Part shown: in pieces, positions 1 through 7,899 of the stretch | How positions within the stretch are numbered: the stretch's first letter is position 1 | Layout of the letters: each line of letters starts with the position of its first letter | Assembly: GCF_900142075.1 (NCBI RefSeq) | Contig: NZ_FQZO01000002.1 | Location: forward strand, 549,157-613,156 | Length of the DNA stretch: 64,000 nt | Direction of reading: 5' to 3' | Origin: Clostridium amylolyticum | GTDB lineage: Bacteria > Bacillota > Clostridia > Clostridiales > Clostridiaceae | Translations under genes and position numbers: made by a program | The notes under the pieces: model-generated | Seen by the model: only the letters and a program-made list of their open reading frames with translations | What the model was told of the DNA's origin: nothing | Databases searched by the model: none

Positions 1-18
1 ATAGCAATCTCTCCTCTT

Positions 19-276
19 TTATTTTGTGAATATTTCCAGAAAACCTCCAAGAACTTCTTGAATTATTGAAGTATTAATTGAATAAATTACAAATTGACCT
101 TTTTTTTCAGAGCTTATTAATTCTGCCTCCCTCAAAATTTCTAAATGTTTAGATATAGATGGTTTAGACATATTAAAATGGTCAGATATTTCACCTGCAC
201 TCATATCTCTTTTATTAAGCATCTTCAATATTTCTCTTCTTGTTTCATCCCCTAAAGCCTTAAATGCTTTACTCAT
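19..276 (-). CDS. ArsR/SdpR-family winged-helix repressor
   Basis: An 85-aa DNA-binding protein of the ArsR fold. The first residues (MSKAFKALGDETRREIL) are the classic family start, and the recognition helix lies around SAGEISDHFNMSKPSISKHL. It has no cysteine, so the metal-sensing sites of ArsR/SmtB are absent; it resembles SdpR-type autorepressors instead. The ATG at 276 is preferred over the ATG at 294 because AGGAGT sits 7 nt before it. A 44-bp perfect palindrome directly upstream (294-337) is the likely operator, suggesting autoregulation. Any downstream partner, such as an SdpI-like membrane protein, would lie beyond the left edge. Family call is firm; the regulon is unknown. Confidence 0.85.
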   Translation of the reverse strand: MSKAFKALGDETRREILKMLNKRDMSAGEISDHFNMSKPSISKHLEILREAELISSEKKGQFVIYSINTSIIQEVLGGFLEIFTK

Positions 277-293
277 ATGATGACTCCTTTCCA

Positions 294-337
294 TATAGTA
301 TAGATATTTAGTTAATTAACTAAATATCTATACTATA
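294..337. promoter_or_regulatory. 44-bp perfect palindrome, probable operator of the ArsR-type gene
   Basis: The 22-bp arms are exact reverse complements with no spacer, centred on GTTAATTAAC at 311-320. The site spans the promoter and leader region of the regulator at 19-276. ArsR-family proteins bind imperfect AT-rich inverted repeats as dimers. A repeat this long could hold two dimers or form a cruciform. Seen directly; the operator role is inferred. Confidence 0.7.
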
Positions 338-448
338 ATTATATTTCATTTTTATAAAAATGCAAGCGCTTTTATAGTCTAATTATGCTATTATAAATAT
401 TTTTTTATTTGAATTTTATCTTAAAATAACTCTCATATTTAAGTTTAA

Positions 449-556
449 TTAATTAAAAAAGGAAGCCCCCACGGCTTCCCAATCTCCTCCAAGTTTAAAA
501 AAACTCAAAGAGTTTTTTTAATGTAAATAAGAAAAGGCTTCCTTAGAAGCCCTTTT
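449..556 (-). terminator. Tandem hairpin terminators downstream of purA
   Basis: Three hairpins lie in the 338-625 gap. GGCTTC/GAAGCC at 536-551 has a T-rich tract on the minus side. An A/T hairpin lies at 497-519. GGAAGCC/GGCTTCC at 461-479 is followed on the minus strand by TTTTTT. They would stop transcription leaving purA and may also act on the plus strand. Apart from a repeat fragment at 571-633, nothing else is seen in this gap. Confidence 0.75.
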
Positions 557-570
557 TATAACTAAATTCT

Positions 571-633
571 GAAGTTTTTCTGACACTTTTTCAGAAAAAC
601 TATCCTTCATTCTACATTTTAAATTCTAAATTG
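571..633 (-). repeat. Partial copy of a dispersed intergenic hairpin repeat
   Basis: It contains an imperfect hairpin (GTTTTTCTGA...TCAGAAAAAC) followed by CCTTCATTCTACATT and AAATTCTAAATTG. The same two modules recur at 15191-15412 and 37975-38242. The terminal module overlaps the purA stop codon (626-628) and supplies its TAG. Confidence 0.6.
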
Positions 634-1912
634 TTCCCACTCTTATTGTTTGATCTCTCTTTGGTCCTACGGAAACTATAGCTACTTTTGTTCCAGTAAA
701 TTCTTCTATTTTCTTTAGATATATCTTAGCGTTTTCTGGTAGTTCTTCGTAGCTTCTTGCTTCTTCTATTTCTTCTCCCCAACCCTGAAATTCTTCATAT
801 ATAGGCTCGCATTTTGCTAGGTCTTCAAGGCTTGCTGGAAAGTAGTCTATTACTTTGCCGTCAAATTTATAGCCTGTGCACACTTTTATTTTTTCTAACC
901 CTGCTAAGGTATCAATTTTAGTTACAGCAAAGCTTGTTAACCCTGAAACCCTAGTAGTGGTTTTAAGTATTACCAAATCTAGCCATCCGCATCTTCTAGA
1001 TCTTCCTGTGGTTACACCATATTCATGACCTTTTTCTCTAATCCAGTCACCAGTTTCATCGTTAAGCTCTGTAGGGAATGGTCCTTTACCTACTCTTGTA
1101 GTATAGGCTTTTGCTATTCCTATAGCTTTAGATATCATGGTTGGCCCTATACCTGTTCCGCTGCTAACTCCACCTGCTGTAGTGTTAGAGGAGGTAACAT
1201 AGGGGTAAGTACCATAGTCTATATCAAGAAGCATGCCTTGAGCACCTTCAAATAAAACGCTGTTATCCTTCTTTATTTCATCATATATTACCACGGAGGT
1301 ATCTTTAACAAAAGGTCTCATCCTATCTGCATATTCCATATAAGTATTGAATATTTCATCAAAGTTAAGTGCTTCTCCTCCTAGTACCTTGGTTATATAA
1401 TCATTTTTCATATTAATATTTTCTTTTAATTTTTCTTCAAAAACTTCCTTATGCATCAAATCACAAACTCTAATACCGCTTCTCTCAAATTTATCTGTAT
1501 AGCAAGGCCCTATTCCTTTTCCGGTAGTTCCAATGTCATTTTTTCCTCTAGCTTTTTCTTTAAGGGAGTCTAATATTTTATGATAAGGCATTATAAGGTG
1601 TGCTCTATCACTAATGGCAAGCTTATCTGGAGTAACCTTTGTTCCAAGGCCCTCAAGGTAATCTATTTCCTGAAATAAAGCCTGTGGATCCACTACCACG
1701 CCGTTACCTATTATGTTAATCTTGTCATCATATAATATTCCTGAAGGAATAAGATGAAGCTTATATTGCTTATCTCCTACTTCTACAGTATGTCCTGCGT
1801 TATTTCCTCCTTGAAATCTAACCACCACCTTAGCATCTTCAGCTAAGTAGTCCGTCATCTTTCCTTTCCCTTCGTCTCCCCATTGAGCGCCTAAAATTAT
1901 AAATGCTGACAT
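626..1912 (-). CDS. purA: Adenylosuccinate synthetase
   Basis: Cytosolic enzyme joining IMP and aspartate with GTP to make adenylosuccinate, the first committed step to AMP. At 428 aa it is the usual length. The N-terminal GAQWGDEGKGK loop (residues 8-18) carries catalytic Asp13; His41 lies in NNAGH; TTGKGIGPCY and the TRVGKGPFPTE motif follow. AAAGGAGG precedes the ATG. It is monocistronic, with a promoter and PurBox-like repeat about 310 nt upstream and tandem terminators after it. In many Firmicutes purA is next to dnaB; here about 28 kb separates them. The stop codon lies in a repeat element. Confidence 0.97.
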   Translation of the reverse strand: MSAFIILGAQWGDEGKGKMTDYLAEDAKVVVRFQGGNNAGHTVEVGDKQYKLHLIPSGILYDDKINIIGNGVVVDPQALFQEIDYLEGLGTKVTPDKLAISDRAHLIMPYHKILDSLKEKARGKNDIGTTGKGIGPCYTDKFERSGIRVCDLMHKEVFEEKLKENINMKNDYITKVLGGEALNFDEIFNTYMEYADRMRPFVKDTSVVIYDEIKKDNSVLFEGAQGMLLDIDYGTYPYVTSSNTTAGGVSSGTGIGPTMISKAIGIAKAYTTRVGKGPFPTELNDETGDWIREKGHEYGVTTGRSRRCGWLDLVILKTTTRVSGLTSFAVTKIDTLAGLEKIKVCTGYKFDGKVIDYFPASLEDLAKCEPIYEEFQGWGEEIEEARSYEELPENAKIYLKKIEEFTGTKVAIVSVGPKRDQTIRVGTI

Positions 1913-2222
1913 AACTTTTCCTCCTTTAGTTCATGATTAATTCATGAGAACAGAATTTTGCTATTTCTATGATAATTTCTTTTCATGAGATATCTTGTAG
2001 AGTTATTAGCTGTTACTGAAGTTTACATAAGGCGAACATTCCACATATTTTCTCACAATTATAGCCGGACTTTTTTACATTTTTAAACTTGGAACTTTGT
2101 CCACTATTACAACCTCTACATACATGTTTTACTTCCATAGCTTAACAGCTATAATACAAGTATTGGAGAAGAAACCATAATAATGAAATTAAGTTTATTT
2201 TTCATGAATATCGTCCCATAAC
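1913..2222 (-). other. Long untranslated leader of purA
   Basis: About 300 nt separate the purA -10 box (2223-2228) from its start codon. I see a small hairpin (TATAGC...GCTATG) and a near-palindromic TTCATGATTAATTCATGA just before the Shine-Dalgarno sequence. I did not find the conserved core of the purine riboswitch or a terminator-antiterminator pair. Function unknown. Confidence 0.4.
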
Positions 2223-2294
2223 ATACTATCAAAGTATGTTTTTCCAGTCAATATAAAGTGCGAACAATTATAAAAATAATATTATTATAGTTCG
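2223..2294 (-). promoter_or_regulatory. purA promoter with PurBox-like inverted repeat
   Basis: On the minus strand there is TTGACT (2246-2251), a 17-bp spacer and TAGTAT (2223-2228). Just upstream, CGAAC elements face each other (2261-2265 and 2290-2294) with 24 bp between them. That resembles the double PurBox bound by the Bacillus PurR repressor, whose core is CCGAAC in inverted pairs. The first C of the core is missing in both halves, so the regulator assignment is tentative. The promoter itself is strong. Confidence 0.6.
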
Positions 2295-2415
2295 AATTAA
2301 GGTAATGCTTACAATTTTTTCATGCTTTATTAAATATAACTATTATAATTTCCTTACATCATATGTATAATTAAAATAGATGTCTTTTTCAGTAAATTTA
2401 GCGAGGTGCATTTTG

Positions 2416-3255
2416 ATGAAAAACTTTTTTAAATCTCTCCTCTTATCTTTAACATATTTTGCAATCTATTTTGCTAGCCAATTTTTAGTGATAATAATTG
2501 CTAGTATTTACTTAGCTATAAATTCTGCCCTACAGTTAGGTGGACTTAGCCAAAATAACATTGAAAAAATCATTATGAGCCAAATGGGGATTATATTAAT
2601 AATAAGTTCAGCCATTTCTTTACTTATGTACATCCTAATATTCAAAATTCGTGATAAAAGCTTTATGAAGAACTTAAGCTTTAAGAAGATTCCAGTTAAG
2701 TATGCTTTATTTTTATCACTATTTTCTATTTGTATATCATTATTTACAATAAGCCTTGTAAATATACTTACCCCAGTATTCCCTGATTATTCTAAAGTAT
2801 CTCAAGATATGGTTGCAGGCATGAATAGTATATTAGGAATTCTAGCTGTGGTACTATTTGCTCCTATCTTTGAAGAAATACTTTTTAGGGGCCTTATATT
2901 TAAAGAGCTATATAAAAGTTCACCTCTGTGGTTAGCTTTAATACTTCAAGCCATAATATTTGGTGTTGCCCATGGAAATAAGCTTCAATTTATATATACC
3001 TTTATATTAGGACTAGCTTTAGCCTTAACGTACCATTGGACCAAATCCATCATTACCCCTATTATTTTGCACTGCACTTATAATATTTTAGGTACATTAC
3101 TAGTTCCCTTGCTAGTTTATTACACGCAAAACTTAATATATGTATATATGATATTAGGAGGTATTGGAAGCATTATCCTCATGATGCATCTATATAAGAT
3201 TAGACCTAATAACTCTTCTGAACCCTCCATAAGTAGTATCAATAATGAAGGATAA
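2416..3255 (+). CDS. CPBP-family intramembrane glutamic protease
   Basis: A 279-aa polytopic membrane protein of the CPBP (Abi/CAAX-protease-like) family. The expected motifs are present: EEILFR with Glu153, Glu154 and Arg158, then HGN (His186) and a later His219 in LHCTYN. The family includes Rce1-like peptidases and bacteriocin-immunity proteins; the substrate here is unknown. The ATG at 2416 is chosen because GAGGTG lies 8 nt before it; the longer frame from 2380 lacks a ribosome site. It stands alone on the plus strand, divergent from purA. Confidence 0.85.
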   Translation: MKNFFKSLLLSLTYFAIYFASQFLVIIIASIYLAINSALQLGGLSQNNIEKIIMSQMGIILIISSAISLLMYILIFKIRDKSFMKNLSFKKIPVKYALFLSLFSICISLFTISLVNILTPVFPDYSKVSQDMVAGMNSILGILAVVLFAPIFEEILFRGLIFKELYKSSPLWLALILQAIIFGVAHGNKLQFIYTFILGLALALTYHWTKSIITPIILHCTYNILGTLLVPLLVYYTQNLIYVYMILGGIGSIILMMHLYKIRPNNSSEPSISSINNEG

Positions 3256-3364
3256 TAAATAATATATAAAGATACGGTTTTCATCACACTATGATGGATA
3301 CAATTTATATAGCAAGAATATATTGCATAATTAATTTAATAATATTTGAAAGTAGTGGCATTCT

Positions 3365-3781
3365 ATGAACTATAAAAAGATTATATTTTCTATTCTGTTT
3401 TTATTAATTTCTCTCATAAGTTTTATAATTCTAACTAACTGCAAAAGCAGTCAAAATTCTAATTCAAGTTCAGATGAAAAAATCATTAAAGAATTTAGAT
3501 CACATCAAAAATACTCCTCATCAGAATTAAAAGCTATTGAAATAAAGTATTTAGGAAAGGTAGATAACTACAAAATTTACTATGTATCATACAAAGAACA
3601 AGTTAGTGCAAATGAAAAACCTTTTATAAAAGATAATTATATTTTTCCTATAGCTGCACAAACAAGAATAGTAGGTATTAAAGAAAAGGAATTATATACT
3701 CTTGGTAACATGTTATATGAAACTCAAATTAATGTTCAACAACTCTATAACCTTGTGCTTAAAGTAGATAATTATAAATAA
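3365..3781 (+). CDS. Small exported, possibly lipid-anchored protein
   Basis: 138 aa with a basic start (MNYKK), a hydrophobic stretch to about residue 24 and LTNC with Cys26, an imperfect lipobox because Asn occupies -1. The rest is lysine-rich and soluble and ends with a short helix-like tail. I do not recognise the family. The ribosome site is weak. It lies between the CPBP protease and the lysine riboswitch, with no sign of co-transcription with the lysine genes, which have their own promoter. Confidence 0.6.
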   Translation: MNYKKIIFSILFLLISLISFIILTNCKSSQNSNSSSDEKIIKEFRSHQKYSSSELKAIEIKYLGKVDNYKIYYVSYKEQVSANEKPFIKDNYIFPIAAQTRIVGIKEKELYTLGNMLYETQINVQQLYNLVLKVDNYK

Positions 3782-3848
3782 AGATATATTAAAAGTGCCT
3801 TTGTCGAATTATGTCTATAAAATTTATTGAAATACCCCTTCAAAAACG

Positions 3849-3877
3849 TTTACAATATATCGTTGATTCCATATAAT
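3849..3877 (+). promoter_or_regulatory. Promoter of the lysine-fermentation operon
   Basis: TTTACA (3849-3854), a 17-bp spacer and TATAAT (3872-3877), 26 nt before the first base of the riboswitch P1 stem. A good housekeeping-sigma promoter in the right place. Confidence 0.75.
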
Positions 3878-3903
3878 TGTAATTAGGAGAATATTTAAAA
3901 CTC

Positions 3904-4160
3904 ATAAATAGAGGCGCGGATAAATAGTGTAGTACAGGGATGTTAAGGAGAAGAACCTTCAATGCCCTGTATAAAGGGTTTGTCTGCCGAAAGATATGAT
4001 GTGTTCTTGCGTCCTATCTTGGAAATAAAGTATACAGCTTTATTTTTGCCGTATTTTACGGAGCGCTATTTATGTAATGAAAAATTTTTCATTGCATGGA
4101 TAGCACACAATAATAAATTGGTTATCCAGGCACTGAAATTTTCAGTGTCTTTTCTTTTCT
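3904..4160 (+). promoter_or_regulatory. Lysine riboswitch (L-box) with terminator-like expression platform
   Basis: The aptamer has the conserved blocks in order: P1 (ATAAATAG 3904-3911 with CTATTTAT 4066-4073), GAGGCGCG, TAGTGTAG, GGAGAA, GCCGAAAG and finally GGAGCGCTA. It lines up block for block with the Bacillus lysC leader as I remember it. Downstream are an AATGAAAAA/TTTTTCATT hairpin (4076-4093), a GGATA/TATCC pairing, and CACTGAAA/TTTCAGTG (4131-4147) followed by a T-rich tract. GCTAT of the P1 3-prime strand can pair with ATAGC at 4100-4104. It precedes lysine-degradation genes, so induction by lysine is more sensible than the usual repression. An apparent 71-codon frame here is only the riboswitch. 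Confidence 0.93.
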
Positions 4161-4271
4161 CTAATTTAATCTGTTAAAGCTCTACAGTTCAACCGATAAG
4201 CTATTTTTTCAATACAAAAGCCCCACTATTTGTTAATTTTTTCACAATATTTTTAAAAGGAGGTTTATATT

Positions 4272-4661
4272 ATGAACACCGTAATAAGATTAAGAATGAG
4301 CCTTCAAGATGCTCATTATGGAGGAAATCTTGTAGATGGAGCCCGTATACTTCAGCTTTTTGGAGACGTAGCCACAGAACTTCTCATAAGAAACGATGGA
4401 GATGAGGGATTATTTAAAGCCTATGATAGTATCGAATTTATGGCTCCTGTATATGCAGGTGATTTTATTGAAGCTACTGGAGAGATGGTTTCTTCAGGTA
4501 AGTCTTCAAGAAAAATGGTATTTGAAGCCAGAAAAGTAATAATTCCAAGAACAGACATTAATGATTCTGCAGCAGACTTTTTACAAGAGCCCATAGTGAT
4601 ATGCAGAGCTAGTGGTACTTGTGTAGTACCCGTTACCAAGCAAAGAAAAAAGGAGGATTGA
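4272..4661 (+). CDS. kal: 3-aminobutyryl-CoA ammonia-lyase
   Basis: A 129-aa hotdog-fold enzyme that removes ammonia from L-3-aminobutyryl-CoA to give crotonyl-CoA, the last specific step of lysine fermentation before the butyrate branch. The MSLQDAHYGGNLVDGARILQ segment and the EFMAPVYAGDF motif are typical. AAAGGAGG lies before the ATG. It is the first gene behind the lysine riboswitch. Its stop overlaps the ribosome-binding region of kce, which points to translational coupling. Confidence 0.93.
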   Translation: MNTVIRLRMSLQDAHYGGNLVDGARILQLFGDVATELLIRNDGDEGLFKAYDSIEFMAPVYAGDFIEATGEMVSSGKSSRKMVFEARKVIIPRTDINDSAADFLQEPIVICRASGTCVVPVTKQRKKED

Positions 4662-4666
4662 TATCT

Positions 4667-5485
4667 TTGGAAAAACTTATAATAACAGCAGCTATATGCG
4701 GTGCTGAAGTTACAAAAGAACATAACCCCAGCGTTCCTTATACTGTAGAGGAAATTGCAAATGAAGCCTATGCTGCTTATAAGGCGGGAGCCAGCATAAT
4801 ACATCTTCATGTAAGAGAAGATGATGGAACACCCACTCAGAGCAAAGAAAGATTTAAGCTTTGCATAGATGCCATTAAAGAAAAGTGTCCTGATGCTATA
4901 ATACAGCCTTCTACCGGGGGAGCTGTAGGTATGACTAATGACGAAAGATTACAGCCTATAGAGCTTTTACCTGAAATGGCTACCTTAGACTGTGGTACCT
5001 GCAACTTTGGCGGGGATGATGTGTTTGTTAATACAGAAAACACCATTAAGTATTTTGGCAGCAGAATGATAGAACTAAATATAAAGCCTGAAATAGAAGT
5101 CTTTGACAAAGGAATGATAGATATGGCCTTAAGGCTTCAGAAAAAGGGCTATATAAAAACTCCTATGCATTTTAACTTTGTTATGGGAGTAAATGGAGGC
5201 ATATCTGCCACTCCAAGAGACTTAATATTTATGGCAGGAAGTATACCTGAAGGTTCTACCTTTACTGTATCTGGTATTGGAAAGAGTCAATTTAATATGG
5301 CTACTATGTCCATAATAATGGGTGGACATGTAAGGGTTGGCTATGAAGATAATGTTTATCTTTCTAAAGGTATACTAGCAAATTCTAATGGTGAAATGGT
5401 AGAAAAAGTGGTAAGAATAGCTAAAGAATTAGGAAGAGAAATTGCCACACCAGAAGAAGCTAGAATAATCTTAGGATTAAAGTAG
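4667..5485 (+). CDS. kce: 3-keto-5-aminohexanoate cleavage enzyme
   Basis: A 272-aa TIM-barrel BKACE-family enzyme. It condenses 3-keto-5-aminohexanoate with acetyl-CoA and splits it to acetoacetate and 3-aminobutyryl-CoA, the Kal substrate. Zn ligands are visible as His46 and His48 in IIHLHVRE. The TTG at 4667 is chosen as start because AAAGGAGG sits 10 nt upstream and it gives the family-typical MEKLIITAAICGAE; a longer frame from 4619 runs through kal. Five nucleotides separate it from kal. Confidence 0.94.
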   Translation: MEKLIITAAICGAEVTKEHNPSVPYTVEEIANEAYAAYKAGASIIHLHVREDDGTPTQSKERFKLCIDAIKEKCPDAIIQPSTGGAVGMTNDERLQPIELLPEMATLDCGTCNFGGDDVFVNTENTIKYFGSRMIELNIKPEIEVFDKGMIDMALRLQKKGYIKTPMHFNFVMGVNGGISATPRDLIFMAGSIPEGSTFTVSGIGKSQFNMATMSIIMGGHVRVGYEDNVYLSKGILANSNGEMVEKVVRIAKELGREIATPEEARIILGLK

Positions 5486-5556
5486 ATTTTTTTAAAATTA
5501 ATTATCTGAATATTGTCTATATAAAAATAATTTCAAACATTAAGGGGGAATAAATT

Positions 5557-6591
5557 ATGCAAAAAGGATGTAAATACGGTACCCACAGGGTTCTAGAACC
5601 ACAAGGAGTTTTAACTCAAGCAGCTTATAAAATAGATAATAATATGGAAATATACTCTAATGAACTTCTTATAGATGTACAATCTTTAAATATTGACTCT
5701 GCCAGCTTTACACAAATAGAAGAAGAAGCTCAAGGAGATGTAGAAAAGATAAAAGAAAAGATATTATCTATAGTAAAAGAAAGGGGAAAGATGCAAAATC
5801 CTGTAACTGGCTCTGGTGGAATGCTTATAGGCTCCATAGCTGCTATAGGAGATGACTTAAAGCATAGGGATTTAAAGGTGGGAGATAAGATAGCCTCTCT
5901 AGTTTCCTTAAGTCTTACACCATTGAAAATCTATGAAATTTTAGATGTAAAAAAAGATATAGATAGAGTGGATGTTAAAGCTCAAGCAATACTCTTTGAA
6001 AGTGGAATATATGCAAAGCTTCCTTCTGATATGTCAGAAGCTTTAGCCTTGGCAGCTCTTGATGTAGCTGGGGCCCCTGCTCAAACAGCAAAATTAGTTA
6101 AACCCGGTGACAGCGTATTAGTTTTAGGTTCTGCAGGAAAATCTGGAATGCTATGCTGCTATGAAGCTATGAAAAGAGTAGGCCCTACAGGAAATGTTAT
6201 AGCCATGGTAAGAAAACAAGCTCAGGCTGATAAGCTCTTATCCTGGGGATTATGCCATAAAGCTATAGTTTCCGATGCCACTACCCCTATGGATGTATTA
6301 AATAAAACCCTAGAAGCAAATAACGGCAAGGAAGTGGATATATCCATCAGCTGTGTAAATATACCTAACTCAGAGATGTCCTGTATATTGCCTGTTAGAG
6401 ATAATGGAATAGTTTATTTCTTCTCCATGGCTACCTCCTTTACAAAAGCTGCACTAGGCGCTGAAGGTATAGGAAAAGATGTAACTATGATCATTGGAAA
6501 CGGCTATACTAAAGACCACGCAGATATAACCCTTTGGGAATTAAGAGAAAGTGCCACCTTAAGAAATATATTTGATGAAATGTATCTATAA
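5557..6591 (+). CDS. kdd: L-erythro-3,5-diaminohexanoate dehydrogenase
   Basis: 344 aa. It oxidatively deaminates 3,5-diaminohexanoate with NAD(P)+ to 3-keto-5-aminohexanoate. The nucleotide-binding fold shows VLVLGSAGKSGMLC (residues 187-200), and an N-terminal GroES-like part resembles medium-chain dehydrogenases. The opening MQKGCKYGTHRVLEPQG is characteristic of Kdd. AAGGGGG precedes the ATG. It lies between kce and kamA in the pathway operon. Confidence 0.94.
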   Translation: MQKGCKYGTHRVLEPQGVLTQAAYKIDNNMEIYSNELLIDVQSLNIDSASFTQIEEEAQGDVEKIKEKILSIVKERGKMQNPVTGSGGMLIGSIAAIGDDLKHRDLKVGDKIASLVSLSLTPLKIYEILDVKKDIDRVDVKAQAILFESGIYAKLPSDMSEALALAALDVAGAPAQTAKLVKPGDSVLVLGSAGKSGMLCCYEAMKRVGPTGNVIAMVRKQAQADKLLSWGLCHKAIVSDATTPMDVLNKTLEANNGKEVDISISCVNIPNSEMSCILPVRDNGIVYFFSMATSFTKAALGAEGIGKDVTMIIGNGYTKDHADITLWELRESATLRNIFDEMYL

Positions 6592-6605
6592 ATAGGAGGA
6601 GTATT

Positions 6606-7880
6606 ATGAAAGTTTATAGGCGCTTTGAACTATTCAAAGACGTGACGGATACAGAGTGGCAGGATTGGAAATGGCAGACAAGAAACAAAATTGAAACCTT
6701 AGAAGATTTAAAGAAATATCTTCCGCTAACACCAGAAGAAGAGGAAGGTGTAAAGGAGTGCTTGGGAACCTTAAGGATGGCTATTACGCCTTACTATCTA
6801 TCACTAATAGACCCTCAAGATCCTTATGACCCTATAAGAAGACAGGCAATACCTACAGCTCTAGAGATAAAGAAATCCTCTGCAGACCTCTTAGATCCGC
6901 TGCACGAGGACAGCGATTCCCCTGTAAAAGGCTTAACTCACAGATATCCTGATAGAGTGTTGCTTTTAATTACAGACCAATGCTCCATGTACTGCAGGCA
7001 CTGCACCCGCAGAAGGTTTGCCGGCCAGCATGACTGCCCTCTACCTATGTCCCAGATAGAAGCAGCCATAGAATATATAAGAAATACTCCTCAGATAAGA
7101 GATGTGCTTTTATCCGGTGGAGATGCTCTTCTAATATCAGATGAAAAACTTGAATATATCATAAAGAAACTTAGGGAAATACCTCATGTAGAAATAATTA
7201 GAATTGGAACTAGGGTGCCTGTGGTTCTTCCACAAAGAATTACTGATAACCTGGTAAATATGCTGAAAAAATATCATCCTATATGGGTAAATACTCATTT
7301 TAACCATCCTAATGAAATAACAGAGGAGTCAAAAATAGCTTGTGCAAAGCTTGCAGATGCAGGCATACCTTTAGGAAATCAGTCTGTTTTGCTACGAGGA
7401 GTAAACGATTGTGTTCATGTTATGACTAATCTAGTTCATGAACTGGTTAAGATAAGAGTAAGACCTTATTATATATATCAATGTGACTTATCTTATGGTC
7501 TTGAGCATTTTAGGACTCCAGTTTCCAAGGGTATAGAGATTATTGAAGGTCTTAGAGGACATACTTCAGGTTACTGCGTTCCTACCTTTGTGGTGGATGC
7601 ACCTGGAGGAGGAGGAAAGACCCCAGTAATGCCAAACTATGTTATATCTCAAGCTCCTGGAAAGATAGTACTAAGAAACTTTGAAGGGGTTATTACCACC
7701 TACAGCGAACCGGATAATTATAAGGAAGATTGTAATTGTGACCATTGCAGAAGCTTAAAAACCTCCAAACTTACCGGAGTTGTTTCCTTGCTGCAAGGCA
7801 ACAATTTATCCCTTGAACCAGAAAATCTTCCAAGAAGAAAAAGAAAGCTCACTGAAAATCCAGAACTATTAAAAATATAA
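6606..7880 (+). CDS. kamA: L-lysine 2,3-aminomutase
   Basis: A 424-aa radical-SAM, PLP-dependent enzyme converting L-lysine to L-beta-lysine, the entry step of the pathway. The cluster-binding CSMYCRHC has Cys126, Cys130 and Cys133. The PLP lysine is Lys338 in PGGGGKTP. The structural zinc ligands are kept as Cys269 (NDC) and Cys376, Cys378 and Cys381 (CNCDHC). Every position is offset by one from the Clostridium subterminale enzyme, so function is very likely intact. Fourteen nucleotides separate it from kdd. Confidence 0.97.
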   Translation: MKVYRRFELFKDVTDTEWQDWKWQTRNKIETLEDLKKYLPLTPEEEEGVKECLGTLRMAITPYYLSLIDPQDPYDPIRRQAIPTALEIKKSSADLLDPLHEDSDSPVKGLTHRYPDRVLLLITDQCSMYCRHCTRRRFAGQHDCPLPMSQIEAAIEYIRNTPQIRDVLLSGGDALLISDEKLEYIIKKLREIPHVEIIRIGTRVPVVLPQRITDNLVNMLKKYHPIWVNTHFNHPNEITEESKIACAKLADAGIPLGNQSVLLRGVNDCVHVMTNLVHELVKIRVRPYYIYQCDLSYGLEHFRTPVSKGIEIIEGLRGHTSGYCVPTFVVDAPGGGGKTPVMPNYVISQAPGKIVLRNFEGVITTYSEPDNYKEDCNCDHCRSLKTSKLTGVVSLLQGNNLSLEPENLPRRKRKLTENPELLKI

Positions 7881-7899
7881 ATATAAGGAGGGCTGCTGC

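Noticed and set aside
361..380. A cre-like AAGCGCTT palindrome upstream of the ArsR-type gene
   Set aside because: Flanks do not fit the cre consensus and it is not placed near a start.
1913..2222. A purine riboswitch in the purA leader
   Set aside because: I looked for the conserved three-way-junction core and loop sequences on the minus strand and did not find them.
3962..4177. A 71-codon open frame between the lipoprotein-like gene and kal
   Set aside because: It lies within the lysine riboswitch and its expression platform, has no ribosome site, and the conserved RNA explains the sequence.
4421..4810. A 129-codon open frame antisense to kal and kce
   Set aside because: It covers two confidently identified genes on the other strand and has no ribosome site.
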